Positions 1 to 10,384 of a stretch of DNA of 31,906 bases are shown piece after piece. Origin of the DNA: Lingula anatina (taxonomy: Eukaryota > Brachiopoda > Lingulata > Lingulida > Lingulidae); NCBI RefSeq assembly GCF_001039355.2, contig NW_019774403.1, forward strand, positions 169,004-200,909. Direction: 5' to 3'. Below the pieces are notes generated by a model that did no database searches, had not been told where the DNA came from, and saw only the letters and a program-made list of their open reading frames with translations. Positions within the stretch are counted from its first letter, which is position 1. Every line of letters begins with the position of its first letter. A program made the translations under genes and the position numbers.

Positions 1-365
1 GGTGTGTGTTCTTGTCAAAAAGTCGACCCATTAACATGATTTCTTTGCATACTTAGATCAAATTTTACCCAGAGCATATCTTTTCCTGGCAAAAAGGGGG
101 AGTCCATTTAACCCCCCCCCCCCCTTCCCAGATACTAACCTGAATGGTTTCAATATAAAAGAATACTTGTTGTCTATTAGGCCAATAGACCAAGGAAGTA
201 CACAGCAAATATCATCAATTTTATTTCTTGTGCAATCACCCCAGCCTGTAAAGTTGGTGTTTCAGTGGAGCTGGCTTTGGTTAGCTTACCTTTTAATCAG
301 AGCCGAGAAAGAAGCAAGTCAACAAAGCTTGGACATAGCCATTTGAACTCAGTAAACACGCTGAT

Positions 366-407
366 ATTAATAAGCTTCAGGAGGTCTAATACAGAGCAAG
401 ATGTCCT
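366..407. repeat. Dispersed repeat fragment, copy 1
   Basis: This 42-bp stretch matches 2398-2439 in the same orientation with about 36 identities out of 42, including the shared core TCTAATACA. On the minus strand both copies are open and encode related peptides (RTSCSVLDLLKLIN here, RTPCCVLDHPKLIN in the other). This suggests fragments of a mobile element or a duplicated segment. The similarity fades outside this block. Confidence 0.55.
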
Positions 408-2397
408 TGACTTTAGTTTGCAACAGTAAACAAGTCATCGGTCATCGTGACATAACAACTGTTCCTGAACTTATTGTGAAAAGAGACAAATGGAAGGTTT
501 TAAAGGCCACCAAACTTTGGAAGAGAAAATCTTCACATTAAGGAGCATTTAAATACACAAAAGCAGCACTAAAATGCACAAAAAAGTTTAATCTTTACTA
601 CCTAAAAATTCATAACTCTGAACATTTACTTTGTCATGTAGCATAACACCCATGCATCCAAGCCCTATATGGGTTCATCTGACCAATTTCCATCAGCAAT
701 CAAGAAGCCGATTTGAAATATCATCTCTGGAATGACTACTGGCATACTGAACTCTATTTCACTGACCATGACATACAGGGAGGCTGCATTCAACTTGGTT
801 TGAACAAAACTGATCTCAGCTGAAAATCAAGACCGCCATCACCTCAGTTATCTATCCCCTACACTATGCCTTCTATCCCCTATACTTAGTCATCTATCGC
901 TTAAGCTAGTCATCTATCCCCTATGTTCTTATTGAACTGAGCTACTGGCCTCAGAAGTAGCAGAAAGGTTTGCATTGAGTGAAGTGTTAGGAGTTGGGGC
1001 GAGGGGGGGGGGGGGGGGGGGCTATACAGAAAACAGATTTTATAATAAACCAGTTGAACATGAACCCAAGGGGCCTTGCAGTGTCAATTTGCAGGTATTT
1101 TCTTGTAAAGCTGCCCAGTGACCAGGTTATCTGAAATTAACACAGTCATGTATGGAGCCAAATTAAAATTAATGTATAAACCAATCTCGCAACACAGGCT
1201 GACATAAGCAAGCATGAATGCCGATGCACACAAACAACTATTACTGAACAAGCAGTAAGATTTTTCACATACCTTCTGACTAAAGAAGGACGTTATTAGA
1301 TATATTTAAGCATTATTAATATTTTTATTATTATCATCCTTTAAAACAGCTGTAAGTGATAAGTTACCTCGCACAAAATTGCATGGTCAACTTGACAGAC
1401 TAGATGATAAACTCTGCTTATAGGGAGAATATTTTTGTTCCAGCTTTCTATTCCATTCAGGAAAAAAAATTAATAATCTAAGTCAGCCTATATATTGGAA
1501 GTCAAATTCTTTACGAATTTTCAAACAGCTCCGCACAACCTGTCAAAAATCCCAACCCTCCCTCAAATTTTCCAAATATTTCAAACATGTAACCACTTTG
1601 TAAGAATGCTATTTATCAATGACCATAATTTGTGGCTTTTCCTTTCCCTTGACGTCAGTCTAATTGCAACCTCCTTCTAAATGGCTGCATCATTATGAAT
1701 ACATCACGCCCACTGGAAAAAGAGAAACACAGAGCTTCATCATCATCAAAGGATTTGTTAAAGAACATAAAAACTGATAACACATTTTTTAAACTCTGAA
1801 TCAGGGGTGGGAGGGAGGGGGGGAGAGAGAGAGGTGGGGGGGGGGGATATAGCATCATTGTCATTGAAATACATTTATCACAAATAAATTTCTCATGGCC
1901 TAACCTACTTAGATCTAGCACTGATAAATTTTGAATTTAACTCTCTTCTTCATTAATATTTTTTTTTTTTTTGTCAGATAGTTGGACTCGGCACTTAGAT
2001 GGTGTTCAACACCCATGCGTGAACTATGGGGTGCAAAGTCACCAATTGCAATAGACATAGATCACACCTCTCAGCTGTTCAATGGCACATGATTCACACA
2101 TGGTGCTGATGGTCAGACAATTCACCTTTAAGATGACAAGCTGTTTACTGGACTAAGGTTACATCACTAGTGCAATTCTAAGTGAGGCAAGCATGGAAAT
2201 CATCATTTCAAAGCTGTGTTTGTACACACATTATTTTTTGACAGGAAATTTGTATGAGCCATGTTTCTGGTCATGTTGGGTTTTGGCCAGTCTGATTAAG
2301 ATTAGCTCACCACAGGTAGCAAATGAATCGCAGTGAATCTGGGTGGGACAAGAGAGGGATTAGATTTGTTCATGCTGTCTATAGTATGCCAATCATG

Positions 2398-2439
2398 ATT
2401 AATAAGCTTTGGATGGTCTAATACACAGCAAGGTGTCCT
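2398..2439. repeat. Dispersed repeat fragment, copy 2
   Basis: Second copy of the 42-bp repeat at 366-407. On the minus strand the open frame continues to about 2302, roughly 46 codons in all, before a stop. I do not recognise the peptide. A decayed non-LTR element or a lineage-specific repeat is the simplest reading. Confidence 0.55.
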
Positions 2440-3550
2440 GTGATGTCAGTGAGTGGGGCAGCTGGGAGATTAGATTGGTTGACTAAGGTCTGCTTTTTGT
2501 AATTTAACATGTTAGTTACAGTGACTGTGGTTTGGACTAAGATGTGCTCGTTGTTATAAGATAAAATGATAATGTAAAAAGTAAATGTAGATGGAGGAAA
2601 CAACAAATTAACATCTATAGGAAACAAATACCAAACACTAGAAATATTGCTGGATTTATATGAGAACCCATCTCCCTAACTATTCCCCTACAAAATGTCA
2701 CACCTGGGATAAAAATAAACGAAATCTGCAATATCAGAGCATTCTCATTCACAGGTACACAGATAAGTATTCACAGACCCATATCATTATGAGACAACTG
2801 AGACAGACTGATAATTTACCAAGAAACAAGCACACAAAATCTAGCAAACAATCTTAGTTCTAAGGCCAAACCTCTGTGAGAACCAGTCCTGATAACATCT
2901 CTAAAACAGAGGCAGAAAGTACATTATCCAGGAACTAAGGCTAAGCTCACATTATCCAGGATCTAGTCCAACTGATCAAAGTTGTCTTAAACCCAAACAA
3001 AATTCCCTTCCAGTTAATGTGTACTTACACCATCTTTAACAAAACAGACTTAAAAAGTAGAGGTCATCTTACTTAAAACACACATAACCTCATGCAGGTG
3101 AAGGCTTCTCTGCAAAGTGAGAGGGTGAGAAAAATTGTGCATATCCATTATATGAGCTTACATGAAATGCCAAGTTATAAACTCTACTCAAACTGGTCAT
3201 TTTTGAGTCCTAACATACACAAACAAGAGCCAAAGGAAAATAGCCTGGTACAGTCGACAGGTGGAAAAAAAATGAAAATAGAAAAAAAAAAAAAAAAAAC
3301 AAAATACTAAAGAGTCATAGTTTTCACAACACAAAATATATGGGAAAACCACAAACATGTTGAGGTATGTAGTAAGACCTCTGGTGCCTGCGCACATGGT
3401 AAAAACATACCAATGTGAGGTCTGGGAGAGAAAGGCTACAAGTTTACAAATAACCAGGTCAAATAAGACCAAGTATCCCATAAAATTTAATTTTACTCTT
3501 TGTGCTCTTCTGTGCCCTGCACCACAAAATTGCTCCAAAACACTTCCAAG

Positions 3551-3556
3551 TTTATT
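3551..3556 (-). terminator. Poly(A) signal of minus-strand gene
   Basis: TTTATT on the plus strand reads AATAAA on the minus strand. It lies about 180 bp after the stop codon of the terminal exon at 3735-3951. It is followed on the minus strand by a GU-rich stretch (about 3510-3545), the usual layout for cleavage and polyadenylation. It supports a real gene end here. Confidence 0.5.
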
Positions 3557-3734
3557 GCTCATTAACCTTTCATAAAACTGCCACAGAAAGCAGTAAATCT
3601 TCGATAATTAAAATGTATCAAGAATACTGAGAGAGTTGAATCAACACTAATTTTTACAGGAAACGCATCAATCACAAGCTGAGTGAAATGTAAGAGCAGG
3701 GGAGGTGTCCTGTTTAAGTAGGCTAATGAAATGT

Positions 3735-3951
3735 TCAGACTGAACAAGGAAGGCTGTCTAGTACAAACACAGCCTGCCTGGTACGACCTTTTTGTTCAGA
3801 AGCATGGCATTTTGGCAAATCAAAAAGTAGCAGATTGTCCTGAAGGGGGTCACTTTCTTGGAAGAGCCCAATTTCTGCTGTAATGATGTGATAATCAACA
3901 GCTGTTGCAGGCTGAGCAGACATCAGGAAATTAGATGAATACAGGACAGCT
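3735..3951 (-). CDS. Terminal exon of unrecognised minus-strand gene
   Basis: A strong acceptor (long C/T tract ending TTTTTTTTAG on the minus strand, plus-strand 3952 onward) precedes an open frame of about 71 codons ending in TGA at 3735. The exon begins with two bases of a split codon. The peptide (starting VLYSSNFLMSAQPATAVDYH and ending DSLPCSV) has mixed, protein-like composition with no low complexity, but I do not recognise a family. A well-placed poly(A) signal follows at 3551-3556. It probably belongs to the gene whose first exon is at 8458-8557. Its phase fits a preceding exon ending one base into a codon. Product unknown. Confidence 0.45.
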
Positions 3952-4688
3952 AAAAAAAAGAAGGGGAAAAAAAGCAAGAAAAAATTCTCATAGGCTCCCC
4001 CCCTCCCATTTCAAATTTTTATTGCCTTTTGACTTAAATCGATTGAAATCAAGCTTTATATTTCTCATACGCTCACCTGCATACACTGAAAAACAATAAG
4101 TGACTCACAGAAGTCAGGGGTGTCTCCTTTGATTTAGATACAGAAATAACTAAATGACTTAATCAAAACAAAATTGATTCTTAACGCTCACTGAAGAAAT
4201 GTTTTGTAAATAATTATTTACAAGATGATTCAAAAACCTGAAAAAGAAGTTGCCTTCATGCCAGTCAGCTCATTTTTATAGCAACAATAAAGGCAGAAAA
4301 AAAATCAGAATAAGCCATGTTGAAATCTGAGAGTAATAACTGTCACCAATATACAAATATGTGAAAAATATTACCTTAGGTTAGTTATTTCCAATACTTG
4401 CAAGCTCCCTGTGGACTTGGTAATTGCAATTTATTGTGAAGATTCGATCAACCATCAATAATGCCTTGGCAAGAGCACAAGAAAACGGCTTGGGAACCAT
4501 GGCATCACTTCAATCAGCTGGGAAAATTGACTGCTAACTAGCTGATTTTGGGGGGCTTCTGACAGCACAAGTTTGTCTGATGGCAAGGGATTCTGTATCT
4601 GCTTGATATGATTGCTTATAATATTTTGTTGTATTTCTCATGTATTTATCTATTTCTACTCATTTTCTTGTGATTATCTAATGTCATT

Positions 4689-4741
4689 CAGTGCTGAGTT
4701 ACATTATCATAGCAAATAAAATAAATAAATAAATAAAAATA
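4689..4741 (+). repeat. AAAT-rich tail, possible retroelement 3' end
   Basis: AATAAATA repeats end a roughly 100-bp AT-rich segment containing several short direct motifs. The form, unique sequence followed by an AAAT microsatellite tail, is typical of non-LTR retroelement or SINE 3' ends. No coding remnant is recognisable upstream, so this is only a shape-based call. Confidence 0.25.
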
Positions 4742-5061
4742 ATAATGACTTTCATGCATTCTCTACAACACACTAGGGTCTACACCTTCGCCTACCTACC
4801 TATCTCATTTTCTCCACTCAAAGCAGTAGGTTTCTGAAGCCACCTAAGTCTCAAACAGACAGATTATGATGCAATCCACATCTACGCAATCCCCAGCAAT
4901 CTCAAGAGCAAATTACAGTTTAAATAGAAACACTACCTCCTGCAATCTTCAAGAAAGGTCCTGTGTGCTTGAAATTTACTCAGATGGACTATGTTTACAC
5001 TTTTCCTGTGATATTTGTACAAACTGCAAGTGTCAATTCTCATGCACTTCTTGCCACTAAG

Positions 5062-5141
5062 GGCCTGTTCACTCAGGTCTGATTTTAACACGAAAAAGGT
5101 CAGACTGACGTCACTGAAGGCCTGTTCACTTCAGATCTGAC
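5062..5141 (+). repeat. Local direct repeat, GGCCTGTTCACT
   Basis: GGCCTGTTCACTCAGGTCTGA at 5062 recurs in diverged form at 5119-5141, 57 bp downstream. A third partial copy of the end (AGGTCTGATTAATG) follows at about 5152. This may be the remnant end of a small DNA transposon, but I see no target duplication. Confidence 0.3.
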
Positions 5142-5231
5142 AAACTGATATAGGTCTGATTAATGTTTAATGATTAATTGCCTTTTCAAGGAGTAGGGGG
5201 TGCTATCCCCATCTCAAATAGCGATCGATCA

Positions 5232-5454
5232 CTATGACCCCATTTCCAGAGATTAGATCGATCTACTTAAGATGGACCTTACTCCCTGGGGGTTCACGTT
5301 AAATAGCTGTCAGCCGGGTGGACACGAAAGTTAATTACCCCCTTATAGCTTGTAGTAGGCGGGACGGACATTTAAGCCGGATTATCTGACAGTAATCTAG
5401 TGAGACTACCCGCGAGGATAGATCAATCTAAAAGCTCTGGGAATACAGCCTATG
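5232..5454 (+). mobile_element. MITE-like element, copy A
   Basis: This 220-bp element matches the reverse complement of 28133-28343 over most of its length. Conserved blocks include ATCGATCTA, CTCCCTGGGGGT, GACATTTAAGC and GTGAGAC. The ends are imperfect inverted repeats (CATTTCCAG against CTGGGAATA), and ATCGATCTA near the left end is mirrored by TAGATCAATCT near the right. It has no coding capacity, so it is presumably a non-autonomous DNA transposon. The superfamily cannot be told from these two copies. Confidence 0.55.
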
Positions 5455-7037
5455 ATTGTGTGCAGGCGCATATACAGTTTCTTTGAGTAACTGAGCCAAG
5501 ATTACAAACCAAGAAAAAAACCCATCTAACCCCTGTAATATCCATTATCTCAACAAATAATAATAAAGGTTAGTCCCATGGTATATAGTATGTTAAAGGA
5601 AGAAATCAGACTGCAGAGACAGAAAGCAAAGAGTTAGCTGAATTCCACTCCAAATGGAAATGCGACTTAACTGCCATAGTATGCATTCAATTATTGTTGC
5701 AAACAGTCTAAAGGCTATTCATTTTGTTAAAACAAACACAGGTCTTTTTTAAGGCAAATTGCTAATTTTCAACACATTCACTAACAACATACAAAAACAG
5801 CCTCAAATGTTTATCAATGAATGTGAGAAGACGAGAAGAAAATCTATTTTTAAATTCATAAACATGATACCATTATGAAAAAGTAAATTCTCCCTCAGTA
5901 GGGAGAGACAAAATTAAAATCATTTCTTCCAAAACCTTGTTCCATTCATTATCCCCGAAATTCTGATCAGTGTCTGTTGAAAAATAAATGCTGACTTGAA
6001 GACAAAAGGTATGATCTTCATTTCAGCACATAAAAAGACCTAAATAAGAAAATGTACAAAAAAGTAGTGCTTGAAATTTATCCATAATTACCGTAAGCAT
6101 TCCTCACTCTGAATGTTATAATAACAGGAAGTTCACAAAACAAACCATAACAATTTGACCCCATATGCTGTACTGTAAGGCAGTTATTGTTCCTTGTGGC
6201 AAAAAATGGTTACCTTATACTTCTGCCCTTGTGAGGACATAAAAAACCGATGAAAGCTCCAGCATTGTTTGCATTCATGCACTTGCAGTAAGCAGGTTAA
6301 TAAATGCAACCCATAAAACAAAATTGCATTCCTAAATTATAATAAGAAAGTTGGAGAATGCCTAGAAGAACTTGTGTGTGGTTTAAGATCTTGCTTTGTT
6401 TGGCTTCACAATGAAAAACACACCAACTTCCTCTCCTTTAATTATTTTCCCATGCACAGACCAAATGACAGAAGGAACTACAATCTTCAAAAAGATCAAG
6501 CAATTGTAATCTGTTCAAACTCGAGGTAAAGTTTTTTTTTCTACTTGACTACTATTCATCTCTAACAAAACATTTTCCTCTTATGAAAAAATGTTAAATA
6601 CAAGTTATGATAATAATCAGGGATGGGTATGCTATTGAGTGAAAAAGTCTAAAAAAATCGCCTAGGGACCAGACCTATATTTCCCCCTGCCAGGTTAGTT
6701 ACAGATCTGCACCAATCTCAAAAAGGATATTTTGATTCCCGAAAAGTCGTAAATCTGCCAAAAGTTCTAAAAATCTCATCCCTGTATAATCCCAATAAAA
6801 TCTATTTTGCTCTTAATATTTTTTTTTTTTTTTTTGACAAAACGACACAAGACACAAATTTTCGTTTGTATTAGTTGTAAAGATCCACAAAATTGTTGAT
6901 TTATATGAAATTACTCAATGACATTTCCTCCAGCAGCACACCCAGGGCCTTAAGTCACTCTACAAAAATGTACACACACAAAACTGCTATTCCTGGATCA
7001 AATTCAAATTCTGTAACTTAATGTGTTGTTTATTTAC

Positions 7038-7069
7038 CTGAAAATTGCTGGCCATAACTTTCAGTGTTT
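7038..7069 (-). CDS. Candidate internal exon of minus-strand gene
   Basis: On the minus strand, an acceptor TTTACAG is followed by 32 bp encoding ETLKVMASNFQ and then the donor GTAAAT. Its phase would join the first exon at 8458-8557, which ends one base into a codon. If an acceptor further upstream is used instead (about 7090), a different frame is open and reads TFTNVYRNTESYGQQFS. The two readings cannot be separated without transcript data. Low confidence. Confidence 0.25.
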
Positions 7070-8457
7070 CTGTAAACATTTGTAAAAGTCTCAGTCATCT
7101 TTTAACATCTAAATATCCTGCAAAGCTCTCCAAATTCAGGCATCAAAAATTACCACACAACCAAAAGTACATTCCAAAATGTACCTGATGTTAACATAAA
7201 TTTCTTGCTGAGCTTTAGAACCTTGCAAGGTCAAAGCCTTGACATCTAGTAAGTTCTTGCAGAAAAAAAAGTCCACAGATACTGATGCAAAAGCTCTGCA
7301 GAATGTATCTTTAACAGAAAACCTAGGGAATTCATTTTCATTAAGACCAGATAATCAAATATTTATTTCAAAAAGTGCACTAAAAAGAACAACAGAGACG
7401 GCATGCTCCAGAGTCCCAGAAACAATGCACTGGTCGTACCACTGTTAACTGGGATAGGCTGACTGTGGCCAAGATGTGGGGCATGATAATAGGCTATGCT
7501 AGAGTTGATAAGAGTTCACCAGAGAAATATAATCCCATGCTAGACTAATCTCTATCTTTTCTTCTTCTTCTTTTTTTTTTTTTAATTTCTTTGTACAGAA
7601 TATTTGACATCTGGAAATGAATCGTCAATTTGTTAGCACTGATCTTCTTAAGTAATTTAGCAAATAATATGGCTTTATCAAAAGGTTATATATGCTAGTG
7701 ATCTAAGCAGAAACTAGCCCCGTGTAAAATGCCTAGTGTATTCAAATTTAAAGGCATGTTACCTTGGTTTCCCTAAGAAAAAAGCAATTTTTCCCTTTGC
7801 AGCAATTGCTTAACCTGTTCCTGCACTTGTATTCAAATATATATACCATTTTTGTTGGTAGAATTCACATCTTTAGCAATGTCTAGCACGTCATTTAAGC
7901 CACTAGTCTTTCTGACATTTTATTCATAGGTCAATAATAAAAACCTGTTGAAACTGTATCTTATCAGCCCAAATAGTATAATAATCTCAACTAATGAGGA
8001 ATGGTTTCATGAGCTATTAAACTAATGGTACACTGACTTAAGGCAAGTTCTTACACAAAAATCGGTTTCCTAATAACTAAGCTCCTTCGTGTATGACTAA
8101 ACAACACTTCCAAGTAAAATTGAATGTTCAATAAATTCCCCTTAGAGATACTTTGCTGCATCTTCACTGCCAAGTAGATTTCTAAAGTGAAATCATAGTA
8201 AAATACAAAAAAATACTTTTTGGTTGCAACAGCTGCCCTGCAGATTATGGACGAACAACATGTAACGCGCAATTTCCTAAAATTTCACAAATAACCACAA
8301 CGGTGTGTTTTAAGGTCGCAAGCGTGGAGCCGAAAGCGGTTTACTACATCTAATTTCAATTCATCTTCTAAAAAAATAGCAAAACCTGCTGCAACACACT
8401 TCATCAACATCTGAATATTAACATTCAAATATTGCAACAAAAAAAAATTCAACTCAC

Positions 8458-8557
8458 CAAAGGCAAACAGCATCACCACGCCGACAGTTATAAGTTTGAT
8501 CAACATGTTTGAATGAAACAATCTCGTCGATTGATAACCATACTTGGGTGAACGCAT
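8458..8557 (-). CDS. First coding exon with signal anchor, unrecognised gene
   Basis: ATG at 8557 on the minus strand opens 33 codons plus one base, ending at a good donor (GTGAGT). The peptide has a basic, polar start (MRSPKYGYQSTRLF) followed by a hydrophobic segment at about residues 18-33 (MLIKLITVGVVMLFAF). This is typical of a signal peptide or a type II signal anchor, as found in Golgi enzymes. The downstream exons are not securely resolved; the last is probably 3735-3951. No family assigned. Confidence 0.4.
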
Positions 8558-8599
8558 GATGATATTTCAGTCCTGACGCTTAGTCGAACGCACATGTTC

Positions 8600-9870
8600 C
8601 TGCTAAAAAACAGTCACCATACTGGTGCTCGAATTCTGTCACTCCTTGCGTATAAATAATTGCTATGTAAATCCTGTGTTTGATACAATCGTGATGAACC
8701 AAAGCTGGCAAGGTCGAACAATCTGTCCTCGTTTTCTACAAAATGGCTACCCTTCTTGGCACATATCGAGCAGGTGCCCGGATATAAAATGTATCAAAAC
8801 AAACCGCAAGTTTGATTGGATCAAGCCGCTCAGTCCTTCCGAGGATATTTCGCTTTTTGGAACTTTTCTTTGTTTTTTTCACCAAATAAAAGTTATTTTT
8901 CTTAATTCTTATATTGATAACATATAGAAAACCAAGTAAAAAATTAGTAGTTACTGAGACACATTGGAAAGTTGCCAAAGGAGATGACCGGAGTGACCAT
9001 AACATCCGACCAATCAAAAAAGTGCTTACTTTCTTCGGGTCAAATTAAGGTGATGATCGACAGGTCGCAAGGTCGCGTTTACGCTCTCACATTAGTTGCT
9101 TTTACTCCCTAAAATTAACACTGACGACGAAGCAAATGTTGTACTCGAATAAATTTAATGTTCATACACGCAGCGTTGTTAGATAATTATGGTATCACCT
9201 AAATGTAACCCAAATAAGATATTAACTGAAACCATTGAATAAAGACATCCACCTTTAAAATGCCCCGTATCTATTCACGTAATAGCACTAATTATTCATA
9301 TATAAATTGAAGGAAATATATATCAAGAGTTAATTAATTCAACATATAATTAACATCACACTGGTAAAGAAATTTTAGCCTATTGTTATCAGATTTGCAC
9401 AATATCAATGCCCATGCATATTTAAAATATAATCAAAATAATTCAAATTAAAGAAACAAGTGTGAGTAAAATTAAGTGTTTTGAATAATATTCTCAGATT
9501 CAAAATGCCAGAAAATACCAAATTTAAAACGGTAGAAGATGGTGAAGGGAGAAGGCGTGCAGTTGTGCACTGTTATTAAAATGCTGGAAAACTGTTCAAA
9601 AGAAAATAATTAATTGTTAGATAATATCAAATTAATGTGCATTGGTATCAATAAAAGAACAATAATAAATTATCATATTTGCATTTTTAATCAACGTTTC
9701 TCAAAGTATAAAATTGTGGAAACATGTTTAGAAAATTACAAACCATCTACAAAGTGCAGGTTTTATAATAGTGTCGAAGTTCTCCATTAGTTACCGTGCT
9801 TGACTGACGGGGTGAATCCTATTGAAGGCAAAGCCATCACAAAGGAATCCACACCTCTGGGAAGGAAGTG
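8600..9870. other. Intergenic region between divergent genes
   Basis: This AT-rich stretch separates the start of the minus-strand gene at 8557 from the plus-strand bZIP promoter. Overlapping short ORFs on both strands (8625-9017) show no motif or splice support. I see no RNA gene or repeat family here. It likely holds regulatory sequence for the two divergent genes. Confidence 0.4.
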
Positions 9871-9875
9871 CCCCG

Positions 9876-9895
9876 ATTGGTCGAAATTGACATCA
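9876..9895 (+). promoter_or_regulatory. CCAAT + TGACATCA module 1 (bZIP promoter)
   Basis: An inverted CCAAT box (ATTGG, 9876-9880) is followed after exactly 7 bp by TGACATCA (9888-9895), a one-base variant of the cAMP-response/ATF element TGACGTCA. The same arrangement recurs at 9943-9962. NF-Y binds CCAAT boxes and CREB/ATF-class bZIPs bind CRE-like sites; that these sites are used is inference. Confidence 0.55.
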
Positions 9896-9942
9896 TTGAC
9901 CGCAATACGCAAAGTCTAAATTTATCACTCAGCAAGCTTCTG

Positions 9943-9962
9943 ATTGGTTACCAGTGACATCA
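9943..9962 (+). promoter_or_regulatory. CCAAT + TGACATCA module 2 (bZIP promoter)
   Basis: The second module has ATTGG (9943-9947), a 7-bp spacer of different sequence, then TGACATCA (9955-9962). It is 67 bp downstream of the first copy and 30 bp upstream of the TATA box. The spacers share no sequence, so the matching arrangement is likely functional rather than a recent duplication. Confidence 0.55.
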
Positions 9963-9991
9963 TGTGCTAAACTGGGACGTGATGCTGCCAG

Positions 9992-9999
9992 TATATATA
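9992..9999 (+). promoter_or_regulatory. TATA box of bZIP gene
   Basis: TATATATA lies about 30 bp upstream of the presumed transcription start (about 10022-10028) and about 50 bp before the first splice donor. An ACGTG half-site (9977-9981) sits just upstream. TATA-driven promoters are common among inducible genes. Confidence 0.55.
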
Positions 10000-10021
10000 C
10001 ACCTTGCAGCTGGTGTTGCAA

Positions 10022-10045
10022 TCACCATCTAGAGAGGCGAGAGAG
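10022..10045 (+). other. bZIP gene exon 1, non-coding (5' UTR)
   Basis: A short first exon is inferred from the TATA box at 9992 and the donor GTGAGA at 10046-10051. It contains no ATG. Intron 1 would run to the acceptor TTTTTACAG at about 10384. The transcription start is estimated from TATA spacing only. Confidence 0.4.
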
Positions 10046-10384
10046 GTGAGATGTGGTTGATTTCATGAGGAAATTTAACCTTATACATTACAGTAATTAA
10101 GTAATATGTTGCATAACTGATAGAATAATTTCAGTCTTTTACAACTTGATGTGTTATTTTGAATTTTCCTTGGAATGAAGGACAAAACAAACTGATACAT
10201 TCGATCCAATCCAAACCGGCTGGCGTTACTAACATGTCGGTGTTTTATTCCAAATAATCTTGACAACACAGCATATTTTACTCTGATAATTCAAGATAAT
10301 TCGACAAAACAACCCTGTTTGTACAAATGAATACCGTGTGAAATGTATCCAATTTGTAAAATATCTTAATTTTGATTTTTACAG

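Larger units (their letters stand above)
1..3528. other. No recognisable gene; simple-sequence runs and repeat fragments
   Basis: I find no exon with convincing splice sites and no known protein motif here. Visible structure is low-complexity: a C13 run at 112-124, a G19 run at 1003-1021, a G/A-rich purine tract at about 1805-1847, and a T run at about 1959-1972. A pair of related 42-bp repeat fragments is listed separately. Short ORFs in this stretch are at chance length for such AT-rich DNA. It could be intergenic DNA or the intron of a gene lying mostly outside the window. Confidence 0.5.

Noticed and set aside
4077-4085. Possible 9-bp microexon on the minus strand (TTTTTCAG / GTGAGC borders)
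   Set aside because: Splice-like borders, but the phase does not join the adjacent candidate exons and there is no other support.
4375-4414. Possible minus-strand exon encoding SLQVLEITNLR with a GTAATA donor
   Set aside because: The end phase does not fit the terminal exon at 3735-3951 and the acceptor is weak.
8625-9017. Overlapping ORFs on both strands, including ATGGCTACCCTTCTTGGC at about 8742 in good Kozak context
   Set aside because: The frame closes after 14 codons, no convincing downstream plus-strand exon exists, and the peptides show no motif.
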